45,219 bases of DNA from Cryobacterium sp. (GCF_025463825.1 NZ_JAODBG010000075.1:1-45219), one strand, 5' to 3'; counted from the stretch's first letter, positions 32,312 through 40,911 are shown. Notes: generated from the sequence alone by a model not told the origin. A program made the numbers and translations.

Positions 32312-33684
32312 CCCTCACCTCCGACGCACCCGCGCGCACCCGCGCAGAGCGACCGCTCAAGCAGGTGCACCTCGCCGCGCACTTCCCCGGCGTGAACAAC
32401 ACCACGGTCTGGCGCGACAACAGCACTGCGGCCAGCCAGATCGCCTTCTCCTCCTTCAAGCACTTCGCCCAGAACGCGGAGAAGGGCAAGTTCGACTTCC
32501 TCTTCCTCGCCGAAGGGCTGCGGCTGCGCGAGCACAAGGGACTCATCCACGACCTCGACGTCGTGGGCCGGCCCAACACCCTCGCGGTGCTCGCCGGAAT
32601 CGCCGCCGTCACATCGCACATCGGCCTGGTCGGCACCCTGAGCAGCACCTTCAACGAGCCCTACGAGCTCGCCCGACAGCTCTCCTCCCTCGACCACCTC
32701 TCGGGCGGCCGGGCCGGCTGGAACATCGTGACCACGTTCGACGCGTTCCACGGCGAGAACTTCCGCCGCGGGAAGTTCCTCGACGGCGCCGACCGGTACG
32801 CCAGGGCCGAAGAGTTCGTGGCCGTGGCCCGCCAACTCTGGGACGCCTGGTCGCCGGACGCCATCGCCGCCGACAAGGCCGGCGGCGACTTCCTCGCCGA
32901 GGACGCGATCGGGCTGGTCGACCATCATGGCCCGCAGTTCGACGTCACCGGGTTCCCGACCCTGCCGCAGAGCCCCCAGGGCCGCCCCGTGATCGTGCAG
33001 GCCGGCGACTCCGCCGACGGGCGCGGCTTCGCCTCCCGCACCGCCGAGGTCATCTTTTCCCGGCACGCCAAGTTCGAGGACGGCCAGAAGTTCTACACCG
33101 ACGTCAAGGGCCGGCTGGCGGCCGTCGGGCGCCACCGCGACTCGCTCAAGATCCTGCCGGCGGCCACCTTCATCCTCGGCGACACCGAGCAGGAGGCGCG
33201 GGAGCGCTCCCGCGAGACCGCGCTGCTGCAGGTGAGCCCGCAGACAGCGATCGCGTTCCTCGAGCAGGTCTGGGGCACCGACCTCGGCGGCTACGACCCG
33301 GACGGACCGCTGCCGGACATCGACCCGGTCAGCACCGACCAGGGCGTCACCCGCGGCCGGGTGCGACACGACTCCGACCCGGCCGCCATCGCCCGCGGCT
33401 GGCGCGCGCTGGCGGAAGCCGAGGGGCTGAGCATCCGGGACCTGGTCATCCGCTTCGCCGCCACCCACACCTTCGTGGGCACCCCGGTGCACGTGGCCGA
33501 GACGATCAACCGGCACGTGCAGGAGGACGCCTCCGACGGCTTCGTCATCGTCGGCAGCTCCAACCCCACCGGGCTCGACGAGTTCGTCGACCGCGTGATA
33601 CCCGAACTGCAGGAGCGCGGCGTCTACCGCACCGAGTACGAGGAGGGCGCGACATTGCGCCGCACCCTCGGCCTGCCGGTCTGA
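32308..33684 (+). CDS. LLM-class flavin monooxygenase (NtaA/SnaA/DszA family)
   Basis: A 458-residue member of the long branch: 'KQVHLAAHFPGVNNTTVWRD', 'GKFDFLFLAEGLRLREHKGL', 'GLVGTLSSTFNEPYELARQL', 'SGGRAGWNIVTTFDAFHGEN', 'AVARQLWDAWSPDAIAADKA' and 'GRPVIVQAGDSADGRGFAS'. This set is shared with nitrilotriacetate, dibenzothiophene-sulfone and S-alkylcysteine monooxygenases. The ATG overlaps the stop of the preceding LLM. A rhodanese gene follows after 36 nt. The context supports a C-S or C-N bond-cleaving role on an imported compound. Confidence 0.92.
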   Translation: MTLTSDAPARTRAERPLKQVHLAAHFPGVNNTTVWRDNSTAASQIAFSSFKHFAQNAEKGKFDFLFLAEGLRLREHKGLIHDLDVVGRPNTLAVLAGIAAVTSHIGLVGTLSSTFNEPYELARQLSSLDHLSGGRAGWNIVTTFDAFHGENFRRGKFLDGADRYARAEEFVAVARQLWDAWSPDAIAADKAGGDFLAEDAIGLVDHHGPQFDVTGFPTLPQSPQGRPVIVQAGDSADGRGFASRTAEVIFSRHAKFEDGQKFYTDVKGRLAAVGRHRDSLKILPAATFILGDTEQEARERSRETALLQVSPQTAIAFLEQVWGTDLGGYDPDGPLPDIDPVSTDQGVTRGRVRHDSDPAAIARGWRALAEAEGLSIRDLVIRFAATHTFVGTPVHVAETINRHVQEDASDGFVIVGSSNPTGLDEFVDRVIPELQERGVYRTEYEEGATLRRTLGLPV

Positions 33685-33720
33685 CCCGCACCCGATCACC
33701 CAACGAAACTGGAGACGCTC

Positions 33721-34107
33721 ATGACCGATCAGACCACCACCACGCCAGCCACCGCCGAGCCGGAGCTCCTGGACGCCGAGGCCGCAGCAGCGTGGGTGCA
33801 TAACGGCGCCGTGCTCATCGATGTGCGCAGCCTGCCCACCCGCGAGCGGGTCGGCGGCATCAGTGGGGCGACCGTGGTCGACCGGGAGCGGCTGCCGGAG
33901 CTGTTCGGGGCGGATTCGCCCGAGCGGCTCACGCAGGTGCACTCCGACGAGCACCCCATCGTGGTGGTCTGCGGTAGCGTGGCCGGCTCCCGCCCGGTCG
34001 CGGACTGGCTCGTCGAGCACGGCCACACCGCCGTCGCCCACGTCGAGGGCGGCTTCGAGGCCTGGAAGGTCGCAGGCCAGCCCACCACTCCCGGCACGGA
34101 GTCCTAA
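33721..34107 (+). CDS. Rhodanese-like single-domain sulfurtransferase
   Basis: A 128-residue rhodanese domain. 'ELLDAEAAAAWVHNGAVLID' leads to 'VRSLPTRERVGGISGATVVD'; the active-site loop is 'VVVCGSVAGSRPVADWL' with Cys84, and 'HVEGGFEAWKVAGQP' is the typical C-terminal motif. Rhodaneses carry a persulfide on the loop cysteine and pass sulfane sulfur to acceptors. As third gene behind two LLMs it could accept sulfur released by C-S cleavage. ATG 33721 has GGAG 9 nt upstream. This is one of the stronger local signs that the island handles sulfur. Confidence 0.9.
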   Translation: MTDQTTTTPATAEPELLDAEAAAAWVHNGAVLIDVRSLPTRERVGGISGATVVDRERLPELFGADSPERLTQVHSDEHPIVVVCGSVAGSRPVADWLVEHGHTAVAHVEGGFEAWKVAGQPTTPGTES

Positions 34108-34115
34108 CCCGGCGT

Positions 34116-34134
34116 GCCAGCGAATATCGCTGGC
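34116..34134 (+). terminator. Hairpin after the rhodanese gene
   Basis: GCCAGCGA-ATA-TCGCTGGC, a perfect 8-bp stem with 3-nt loop, begins 8 nt after the stop. No T-run. It likely ends the LLM-LLM-rhodanese transcript. Confidence 0.55.
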
Positions 34135-34149
34135 GGCAAGAAAGGACAA

Positions 34150-34185
34150 AGGCAGGAAGAAAGGACGGGATTGCTGATTCCGTCC
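34150..34185 (-). terminator. Intrinsic terminator of the amino-acid ABC operon
   Basis: On the minus strand GGACGG (34185-34180) pairs with CCGTCC (34168-34163). An inner AAT/ATT extension gives a stem of about 9 bp and a 5-nt loop. A pyrimidine run TTTCTTCC follows at once. It lies 39 nt beyond the SBP stop, the expected place for a Rho-independent terminator. Confidence 0.7.
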
Positions 34186-34223
34186 TCAAACAGTCACTTC
34201 TTCCATATTTCGAGGTGCCGGAG

Positions 34224-35135
34224 CTACTCGCGCGGCAGGCCGGCCGGGTTGACCTCGGACTCGGAAACGGCCTCGCTGGTCAGGCCCCAGCGCTCCAGGA
34301 CCTCGGCGTACTCGCCGCCCTCGATCGAGGCGTTCAGCGCGAGGGCGACGCCCTCGATCAGGCCGTTGTCCTTGAGGGTTCCCGCGGCGATGTTCGCGTG
34401 CTCCGGGAAGCCGCCGTTGAACGTGCCGACCAGCTTGGTCTCACCGTTCTCGGCCGCGTCGTCGTCGAAGTACTGGTACTGAACCGGGTCGAGGCCCGCG
34501 GCGATGTTCTCTTCATCCCAGGCCTGCAAGATCTTCTCCTGGTTCGTGCCGGAGCCGACGACGACATTGAGGCCGGCGACATCCTTGGCCTCGGTGATCT
34601 CTTTGATCTGCGAGTCGGCCTTCACGTAGAAGCCGAGCAGGTCTTCGCGGTAGCTGGCGAAGTCGTAGAGGTCCTTGCGCTCCTCGGTCACGGTGACGTT
34701 GGAGGTGATGAGGTCGTACTTGCCCGACTGGATGCCGAGGGGCCAGTCCGCCCACGCGGCCGGCTGCAGGTTGAGCTCGAGCCCCAGGCCGTCGGCGATG
34801 AGCTGGGCGATGTCGGTCTCGTTGCCGATCAGGGTGGTGTCATCGTCGGCGTACAGGCCGAGCGGGGCGACGTAGGGGCTCACCACCACGGTGAGCTTGC
34901 CGGCCTCGATGGGCGCGAAACCGCTGGCCTCGATCGCGGCGACGGCTTCGGGAACCTCGTCCTGGCGTACCCGGTCCTGGTCCGGGCCGAGGTTGAAGGC
35001 GAGAGTCTCGCCCGCGGCGGCCGGGGTGGCCTCCGCGCTGTTACTGCTCAGCACCGCGGCGGTGATGCCGCCGGCGACGAGGGCGACGGCCGCGACGCCT
35101 CCAATGAGAACCGCTGTCTTCTTCTTGATAGCCAT
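34224..35135 (-). CDS. Polar amino-acid ABC importer substrate-binding protein (SBP family 3)
   Basis: A 303-residue binding protein. The N-terminal hydrophobic segment 'TAVLIGGVAAVALVAGGITA' follows a basic start and lacks a lipobox cysteine, so it is a secreted or uncleaved-anchor form. Family-3 features: 'GKLTVVVSPYVAPLGLYADD', 'NETDIAQLIADGLGLELNLQ', 'GKYDLITSNVTVTEERKDLY', 'DFASYREDLLGFYVKADSQI' and 'VAGLNVVVGSGTNQEKILQA'. It binds an amino acid or derivative outside the cell. It is the last gene of an operon with ATPase, permease remnant, GNAT and SsuD-like LLM, matching the Bacillus yxe order of functions. Confidence 0.9.
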   Translation of the reverse strand: MAIKKKTAVLIGGVAAVALVAGGITAAVLSSNSAEATPAAAGETLAFNLGPDQDRVRQDEVPEAVAAIEASGFAPIEAGKLTVVVSPYVAPLGLYADDDTTLIGNETDIAQLIADGLGLELNLQPAAWADWPLGIQSGKYDLITSNVTVTEERKDLYDFASYREDLLGFYVKADSQIKEITEAKDVAGLNVVVGSGTNQEKILQAWDEENIAAGLDPVQYQYFDDDAAENGETKLVGTFNGGFPEHANIAAGTLKDNGLIEGVALALNASIEGGEYAEVLERWGLTSEAVSESEVNPAGLPRE

Positions 35136-35150
35136 GATGGGTGGACCTCT

Positions 35151-35903
35151 CTACTGCGTCGGTGATTCGAACACCTGCACGGGAGTGCCGACCTCGAGCA
35201 CGTGGCCGCCGTCGATAAAGACGATGCGGTCGGCCACCTCCCGGGCGAAGCCGGTCTCGTGGGTGACGATGATGAGCGTGGTGCCGAGCTTCGCGAGGTC
35301 ACGGATGACGTCGAGCACCTCGCCGACCAGCTCGGGGTCCAGCGCCGAGGTGGGCTCGTCGAAGAGGAGCACCTTGGGCGTGAGTGCCAGCGCCCGGGCG
35401 ATGGCGACCCGCTGCTGCTGGCCACCGGAGAGCTGCCGGGGGTAGGCATCCGCCTTGTCGGACAGCCCGACCTTGGCCAGCAGGCCCAACGCCAGCTCGC
35501 GGCCGTCGGCCTTGTTCACCCGCTTCAGCGCCACCGGAGCCTTGGCGATGTTCTCGGCCGCGGTGAGGTGCGGGAACAGGTTGAAGTTCTGGAACACCAC
35601 CCCGACCTGGGTGCGGCGTGTGAGGATCTCCTTCTCCTTGAGCTCGAAGAGCCGCTCGCCGCGCTGCTCGTAGCCGATCAGCTGGCCGTCCACGGTCACC
35701 CAACCCGCATCGACGCTCTCGAGGTGGTTGATGGTGCGCAGCAGCGTGGACTTGCCCGAACCGGACGGGCCGAGGATGGCGACCACCTCGCCGGGCTGCA
35801 CGGTGAGGTTCACGTCGTGCAGCACCTCGTGGCCGGAATAGCTCTTGGAGACACCGCGGATCTCGACCAGGCCGCGGGTGGCGGCCTCCGTCGTGGTGCT
35901 CAT
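35151..35903 (-). CDS. Polar amino-acid ABC importer ATPase
   Basis: A 250-residue ABC ATPase of the GlnQ/HisP type. Walker A 'ILGPSGSGKSTLLRTINHLE', Q-loop 'VGVVFQNFNLFPHLTAAENI', signature 'PRQLSGGQQQRVAIARALAL', Walker B 'VLLFDEPTSALDPELVGEVL' and H-loop 'IIVTHETGFAREVADRIVFI' are all intact. ATG 35903 overlaps the permease stop, which rejects the longer upstream start. The ATPase and SBP are intact although the permease between them and the promoter is broken, so the importer may need another permease or be inactive. Confidence 0.93.
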   Translation of the reverse strand: MSTTTEAATRGLVEIRGVSKSYSGHEVLHDVNLTVQPGEVVAILGPSGSGKSTLLRTINHLESVDAGWVTVDGQLIGYEQRGERLFELKEKEILTRRTQVGVVFQNFNLFPHLTAAENIAKAPVALKRVNKADGRELALGLLAKVGLSDKADAYPRQLSGGQQQRVAIARALALTPKVLLFDEPTSALDPELVGEVLDVIRDLAKLGTTLIIVTHETGFAREVADRIVFIDGGHVLEVGTPVQVFESPTQ

Positions 35904-36855
35904 AGTCGGAAGCTCTCTGACTTGGCGTCGAGGCCGGCGCTGGTGGGCGTGCCGGGTTCGTCCAGCCGTGCCCACTGCACGCTGATCCAGCGCCGGGCGG
36001 CCTGGAGCGGGGTGGGTGGCAGCACGCGTTCGGCGCCGCGGGCGAAATGTCGCTCCACGTAGAACTGGCCGATGCTCAGCACGGTGGTGAGGATGATGTA
36101 CCAGATCACCGCAACGAGCAGGAGCGGGATCACCTGCTGGTTGCGGTTGTAGATCACCTGCGCCACGTAGAACAGCTCGCCGAGCGCGATCACCGACACG
36201 ATGGAGGTGCCCTTGAGCAGCCCGATGATCTCGTTGAACGCGTTGGGCAGGATTGACCTGGCCGCCTGCGGCAGGATGATCTGGAGCACCCGCACGTGCC
36301 GGGGGAGGCCCAGGGCTGCGGATGCCTCCAGCTGGCCCTGGTCGACCGAGAGGATGCCGCCGCGGATGATCTCGGCGGAGTAGGCCGCCTGGTGCAGCGA
36401 GAGCCCGAGCACAGCGGCGGCGAACTGGCTGATCAGGGTGATGGTGTCAAAGCCCACCAGGTAGGTGTCGGTGAACGGGATGCCGAAGCCGAGCCGGGGG
36501 TAGAGGTAGCCCAGGTTGTACCAGATCAGCACCTGCACGAGCAGCGGCACGGACCGGAAGAACCAGAAGAACGACCACGACACCGAGTTCAGGATCGGTG
36601 ACTTCGACAGCCGGGCCAGGGCAAGGATCGTGCCGAGCAGGAACCCGAGCGAACCGGCCACCGCGGTGAGGGCGAGGGTGAGGCCCAGGCCCCGCAGAAT
36701 CGCTGCAGCACCACGAACAGCACCAGCGCGCCGAAGATCCAGCGCAGGTAGTGCCGGGTGTGCACCACCGTGAGCGTGTTGAAGTCGGTGCCGCGGTTGA
36801 CCACGACGGGGGTGGCGGATGGTGCGGTGAGCGTTTTTTCGACGGTGCCGGTCAT
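35900..36855 (-). pseudogene. Polar amino-acid ABC permease with internal deletion and frameshift
   Basis: The N-terminal frame (ATG 36855) has the usual tail 'GTDFNTLTVVHTRHYLRWIF' and start of helix 1 'GALVLFVVLQ'. Just after a CTGCAG at about 36700 the frame is lost. The match resumes in another frame with 'ILRGLGLTLALTAVAGSLGF' and the remaining helices, including the HisM-type motif 'GILSVDQGQLEASAALGLPR' and 'FNEIIGLLKGTSIVSVIALG'. Family members have roughly 25 residues between these points (end of helix 1 and the following loop), missing here. It lies 4 nt after the GNAT stop and overlaps the ATPase gene. The missing segment plus frameshift means no functional permease as written. Confidence 0.75.
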
Positions 36856-36859
36856 GGCC

Positions 36860-37480
36860 TCAGTCGCCCTCTGCCGGTGGCACGAAGCCGGGATTCTTCG
36901 CCCGGTGCTCGGCCAGGGCCACCTCGTGGGCCCGGGTGATGCCGGGCACGTCGAGCGGGGTGGCGTCCAGGCTCTTCGCGAAGGCGTGGATGATGACCTC
37001 CTCGGGGGAGAGGGCCGGGTCGAACAGCGGGGTGTACCCGGTGCGCAGGTACAGGTTCTTCGCCTCGGGCTGGCGGGGCCCGGTGGTGAGGAAGACCCGG
37101 TCGTAGCCGCGGCGGCGGGACTCGTGCTCGAGTTCGGCGACTACCAGCCGGGCCAGGCCCTGCCGGCGGTGCGTCGCTGCGGTCCAGATGCGCTTGAGTT
37201 CCGAGGTGTGCTCGTCGAAGCGCTTGAAGGCGCCACCGGCGATGGGTGTGCCGCCGCGCAGCAGCAGCACGAACGCGCCGTGTGGGGCAGCGAACGCCTC
37301 CACCGGATACCGCCGGATCTCGACGGAGGCACTCTCACCGAAGAACGAGCCGTAGCGGGAGTCGTACTCCTGGGCCAGTTCGGTCAGCAGCGGTTCGGCC
37401 AGCGGGTCATCGGCGGACACGTAGACGAAGGTGTCCTCGTCCGTGGCGTTGCCGGTCCGGGGTGGGTCAAGCAGCGTCAC
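36860..37480 (-). CDS. GNAT-family N-acetyltransferase
   Basis: A 206-residue acetyltransferase. 'AELRRY'-like start is absent; instead 'FVYVSADDPLAEPLLTELAQ', then 'AFVLLLRGGTPIAGGAFKRF', 'SELKRIWTAATHRRQGLARL' (acetyl-CoA loop RRQGLA at 105-110) and 'YDRVFLTTGPRQPEAKNLYL' with 'RTGYTPLFD' (motif B). GTG 37480 lies 14 nt inside the LLM gene, so the two overlap and are coupled. In the Bacillus yxe operon a GNAT next to LLM and amino-acid ABC genes acetylates S-substituted cysteine; the same role is inferred. Start codon choice is moderately sure. Confidence 0.85.
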   Translation of the reverse strand: MTLLDPPRTGNATDEDTFVYVSADDPLAEPLLTELAQEYDSRYGSFFGESASVEIRRYPVEAFAAPHGAFVLLLRGGTPIAGGAFKRFDEHTSELKRIWTAATHRRQGLARLVVAELEHESRRRGYDRVFLTTGPRQPEAKNLYLRTGYTPLFDPALSPEEVIIHAFAKSLDATPLDVPGITRAHEVALAEHRAKNPGFVPPAEGD

Positions 37481-38618
37481 GAGAAGACCCCTTCTCGGAA
37501 GCGGAAGCGGAAGCGGAAGCGGATGCGGCGGCGGCGTCGCGCTTGGCAACTTCCTCGCGCACCAGCGGGATGACATAGCGGCCGAAGTCGACGGTGTCGT
37601 CGACGTAGTCGTAACCGCGGGCGGAGATGATGTCCACGCCCAGGTCGATGTAGTCCAACAACGCCGCAGCGACCTGCTCCGGTGTGCCGACGAGGGCGTT
37701 CGAGTTGCCCCGGCCGCCGGCAGCTTTGCCGGCCTTGGTCCACAGGGCCTTGTCGAACCGGTCGCCCTGCTCGGCGATCCGCAGCAACCGCTGCGAGCCG
37801 GCGTTCTCCGGTGAGTGCAGCGCCGCCACCTGCTCGGGGGTGGCGGTCGTGGCGACCCGTTGCTCGATCTTGCCGAGGATGTCCTCCGCCTTTCGCCAGG
37901 CGAGGGCCTCGGTGGCGGCGATGATCGGGCGGAACGCCACCTGGATGCGCGGACGCTCGGTGCGGCCGGCCGCGAGGGCGGCATCCGTGATGGTCTGGAT
38001 CTGCTCGGCCGTGTCGGCGAGCGGTTCACCCCAGAGCGCGAAGATGTCGGCTTCGACCGCGCCGATCGAATAGGCGGCGGGGGACGAGCCGCCGAAGGAG
38101 ATCTGCGGGCGCGGGCTCTGCGCCGGGAAAATGTCGCTGACGAAATCCTCGAACCGGTAGTGGCTGCCGACGAAGCTGAACGCCTCGGTGCTGGTCCAGG
38201 CCTGCTTGAGGATGCGGATGTACTCACCGGTGCGCTCGTACCGGTCGTCCTTGCTGAGGTGGTCGCCCTCGGCGGCCTGGTCGGCGGTGGAGCCGCCGGT
38301 GATGACGTGCAGGTTGACCCGGCCGGCACTGATCTGGTCGAGGGTGGCGACCACCTTGGCCGCGTAGGTGGGGTAGGACACGTTGGGCCGGTGCGCCAGC
38401 AGGATCTTCAGGCTGTCGAGCTTGGCGGCCACGAGCGCGGCGATCGACGCGGGGTCGGGGGAGCCGGAGTGATAGGCGAAGAGCACCCGGTCCCAGCCGT
38501 GGTCTTCGTGCGCCCGGGCCAGGCGCAGCGTGTAGTCCAGGTCGAAACTGGGGCCGGTGCGCGGCTGGGTCTCGCTGCCGTTGTTCAGTGCGGCGATGCC
38601 GAGGAATTCGATGGGCAT
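37467..38618 (-). CDS. SsuD-like LLM alkanesulfonate-type monooxygenase
   Basis: A 383-residue luciferase-fold enzyme. 'EFLGIAALNNGSETQPRTGP' opens; 'WDRVLFAYHSGSPDPASIAA', 'LKILLAHRPNVSYPTYAAKV', 'DQISAGRVNLHVITGGSTAD', 'DHLSKDDRYERTGEYIRILK' and 'PQISFGGSSPAAYSIGAVEA' follow. The HVITGGSTADQ...DDRYERT block is the SsuD/sulfonate-monooxygenase signature. Such enzymes release sulfite from sulfonates with FMNH2 and O2. The C-terminus ends in a Ser-Ala repeat encoded by a hexanucleotide array. ATG 38618 has AAAGGA upstream. First gene of the GNAT/ABC operon and divergent from the FAD protein. Confidence 0.9.
   Translation of the reverse strand: MPIEFLGIAALNNGSETQPRTGPSFDLDYTLRLARAHEDHGWDRVLFAYHSGSPDPASIAALVAAKLDSLKILLAHRPNVSYPTYAAKVVATLDQISAGRVNLHVITGGSTADQAAEGDHLSKDDRYERTGEYIRILKQAWTSTEAFSFVGSHYRFEDFVSDIFPAQSPRPQISFGGSSPAAYSIGAVEADIFALWGEPLADTAEQIQTITDAALAAGRTERPRIQVAFRPIIAATEALAWRKAEDILGKIEQRVATTATPEQVAALHSPENAGSQRLLRIAEQGDRFDKALWTKAGKAAGGRGNSNALVGTPEQVAAALLDYIDLGVDIISARGYDYVDDTVDFGRYVIPLVREEVAKRDAAAASASASASASEKGSSRDAA
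37497..37526 (-). repeat. Hexanucleotide tandem repeat at the end of the LLM gene
   Basis: GGAAGC repeated four times plus a GGATGC variant (plus-strand reading), then GGC triplets. It encodes the Ser-Ala tail of the LLM, about 17 nt before the GNAT start. Copy changes keep the LLM frame. Confidence 0.85.
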
Positions 38619-38649
38619 GTTCTCACGTCCTTTCTCTCCGCGCGCCGGG

Positions 38650-38770
38650 TGTGGCGCATGAGCCGAACGTAAGCGGCGGCATCCCGGCCGGGCAACGATC
38701 CGCCTTCACAATTCGTCACGTCGTCACGGTGAGTCATATTCGCGCCGGATTCGGAGCGGACCGACGAATG
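38650..38770. promoter_or_regulatory. Divergent control region LLM-ABC operon / FAD protein
   Basis: Contains a perfect tandem direct repeat TCGTCACG-TCGTCACG (38713-38728). Read on the minus strand it gives CCGTGAC-N2-CGTGAC, the same CCGTGAC-N2-CGTG found upstream of 31034. TCATATTC nearby (38734-38741) is the most A+T-rich spot and a candidate -10 area. Confidence 0.4.
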
Positions 38771-38777
38771 TTGTGTC

Positions 38778-40880
38778 ATGAGCAGTGCAGATACCACCCC
38801 GGACACCGACAGCTCGCCCCTCTCGGTCGCGGTGATCGGCGCCGGTCCCCGCGGGGCCGGCGTGCTCGAACGGCTGGCCGCCAACCTCGGCACCGAATGG
38901 ACCACCGACCGGCCCCTCGTGCTGCATTTCATCGACCCGTTCCCCGCCGGGCCCGGCCGAATCTGGCGGTTCGACCAGTCCCCACTGCTCAAGCTGAATT
39001 CGATGGCGGCCGACGTCACCATGTTCACCGACGAGTCCTCCGTGATCGACGGCCCGGTGCGGCCCGGCCCGTCGCTGATCGACTGGGTCGACCGGGTACG
39101 CACCGGCAGCATCGAGCTGCCTCCCGTGGATGCGGCGCTCGCCGCGGAGATCAGCGTCCTCACCGGTGCCGACTTTCCCACCCGCCGGCTGCAGAGCCTC
39201 TACCTCGACTGGTTCTTCCGAGCCGCGGCCGACGAGCTGTCGGATGCCGTGGGCGTCGAGGTGCACCCCGCCCGCGCGACGCGGGTCGACGACCTGCCCG
39301 GCGGCGACCAGCTCGTCACGCTCGACGACGACAGCACGATCGTCGCCAACGTGGTGCTGTTCTCGCTCGGCCACAACGGCTCCCAGCCCGAGCCGGCGCA
39401 CGCCGAGCTGGCCGGTTTCGCCGCCCGGCACGGGCGGGTCTACCTGCCGCCGGCGTTCACCGCGGATGCCGACCTGAGCCCGATCACCCCCGGCCAGAAC
39501 CTCATCGTGCGCGGCTTCGGCCTCGCCGCGGTCGACCTCACCGTGCTCCTCACCGAGGGCCGCGGCGGCCGGTTCAGCCACGACGACTCCGGCCGGCTGG
39601 TCTACTCGCCGAGCGGCGACGAACCGCGCCTGTTCCTCGGCTCCCGCCGCGGGGTGCCGTACCGGTCCAAAATCAGCTCCACCCTGGTGGGCGAGCGCCC
39701 GGCGCCGCGGTTCTTCACACCCGAGGTGGCCGCCCGGCTGGAGTCCGGCAGCGAGAGCCTGGACTTCACCGCCGACATCTGGCCGCTGATCGCCCAGGAG
39801 AGCCTGTGGGGCTACTACCGCGAACTCTTCACCGGGCACCCGGAACGGGTGAGCCTGCCCTGGGCGGAGTTCGCCGACCGGTTCGCGGCGATCGACCCGC
39901 GCGCGCTGCCGATCGCGGCCGGCACCCCCGTGGCCGCAGCGGAGCGCCGCTCCAGCCATCCGCTCGTCGAATTCGGATCGGATGCGCCCGCCATCGAGCG
40001 CGACATCACTCGTTTTCGCGACCTGGTCGTCGCGGGGGTGCCCGACCCGCTCGACCGGATCTTCCTGCCCGAGTTCGACCGGCCGCTACACGGCCTGCGG
40101 TTCGGCTCGGCCGAGGATTTGCAGGCGGCGCTGCGGGAGTACATCCAAGGCGACCTCGCCCTGCGCACCCGGCCGGAGCACTCCGCGACGCTGGGCCTGT
40201 TCGTGGCCCTGCTGACCAGCCTGTTCACGCTGTCGGACATCATCGACTCGCCCAAGTGGACGGCCGAATCCCGGGTGCGGGACATCCACGGCTGGTGGCT
40301 GGGCTACTTCAGCTTCATCGCCAGCGGACCGCCCGGGCACCGGCTGGACGAACTCGTGGCGCTGTCCGAGGCCGGGATCGTGGAGTTCCTCGGCGGTGAC
40401 CTGGAGGTTCAGGCCGACGAGGCCACCGGGCTGTTCCGCGCCGGCAGCGCCAACGTCGACCGGGTGGTCACCGCCGCGGCGCTGATCGACGCGCGGCTGC
40501 CCGACACGAGCGTCTCCCGCAGCGACAATGACCTGCTGCGCGCCCTAATCGCCGAGGGCGGCGCAGTGGAGGAGCTGGTGGCCGACGGCGACTACGTCGG
40601 CAGCACCGGCCGGCTGCTGGTGCGCCAGCTGGACACCCGGGTGGTGGACGCGAGCGGCGCCCTGCACGAGCGCCGCTTCGCGATCGGGCCATACACGAAC
40701 TCACCGTTCGTCGGCGCGTTCTCCCGGCCGCGCACCAACGCGATCTCCTTCCGCGAGAACGACAAGGTCGCCCGCGCGCTGCTCCGCCACCTCGCGACCC
40801 TGCACACCCCCGCGCCCGCCACCGCGGAGTGCGAGACGGCCCACGAACGACACACAACGTTACACAGCGTCGAACCGTGA
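38778..40880 (+). CDS. Large FAD/NAD(P)-binding protein
   Basis: A 700-residue protein with an N-terminal Rossmann motif 'VAVIGAGPRGAGVLERLAAN' (about 17-36), then 'FIDPFPAGPGRIWRFDQSPL', 'LKLNSMAADVTMF', 'VVLFSLGHNGSQP' and 'NLIVRGFGLAAVDLTVLLTE'. This is the NAD_binding_9-type (FAD-NAD(P)-binding) family, often 550-700 residues, with poorly known chemistry; relatives resemble N-hydroxylating or S-oxidising flavoenzymes. A C-terminal region 'RRFAIGPYTNSPFVGAFSRP' is also characteristic. No signal peptide. No ribosome-binding site is seen. Divergent from the SsuD-like operon and followed by the tRNA-like gene. A role in oxygenating an organosulfur or amine substrate is inferred from context. 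Confidence 0.85.
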   Translation: MSSADTTPDTDSSPLSVAVIGAGPRGAGVLERLAANLGTEWTTDRPLVLHFIDPFPAGPGRIWRFDQSPLLKLNSMAADVTMFTDESSVIDGPVRPGPSLIDWVDRVRTGSIELPPVDAALAAEISVLTGADFPTRRLQSLYLDWFFRAAADELSDAVGVEVHPARATRVDDLPGGDQLVTLDDDSTIVANVVLFSLGHNGSQPEPAHAELAGFAARHGRVYLPPAFTADADLSPITPGQNLIVRGFGLAAVDLTVLLTEGRGGRFSHDDSGRLVYSPSGDEPRLFLGSRRGVPYRSKISSTLVGERPAPRFFTPEVAARLESGSESLDFTADIWPLIAQESLWGYYRELFTGHPERVSLPWAEFADRFAAIDPRALPIAAGTPVAAAERRSSHPLVEFGSDAPAIERDITRFRDLVVAGVPDPLDRIFLPEFDRPLHGLRFGSAEDLQAALREYIQGDLALRTRPEHSATLGLFVALLTSLFTLSDIIDSPKWTAESRVRDIHGWWLGYFSFIASGPPGHRLDELVALSEAGIVEFLGGDLEVQADEATGLFRAGSANVDRVVTAAALIDARLPDTSVSRSDNDLLRALIAEGGAVEELVADGDYVGSTGRLLVRQLDTRVVDASGALHERRFAIGPYTNSPFVGAFSRPRTNAISFRENDKVARALLRHLATLHTPAPATAECETAHERHTTLHSVEP

Positions 40881-40911
40881 CACGAACCGGGCGCCGGGCC
40901 GCCGACCCGCC

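Noticed and set aside
32227-34149. Minus-strand frame of 640 codons opposite LLM and rhodanese
   Set aside because: Antisense to two genes with clear family motifs; low-complexity translation.
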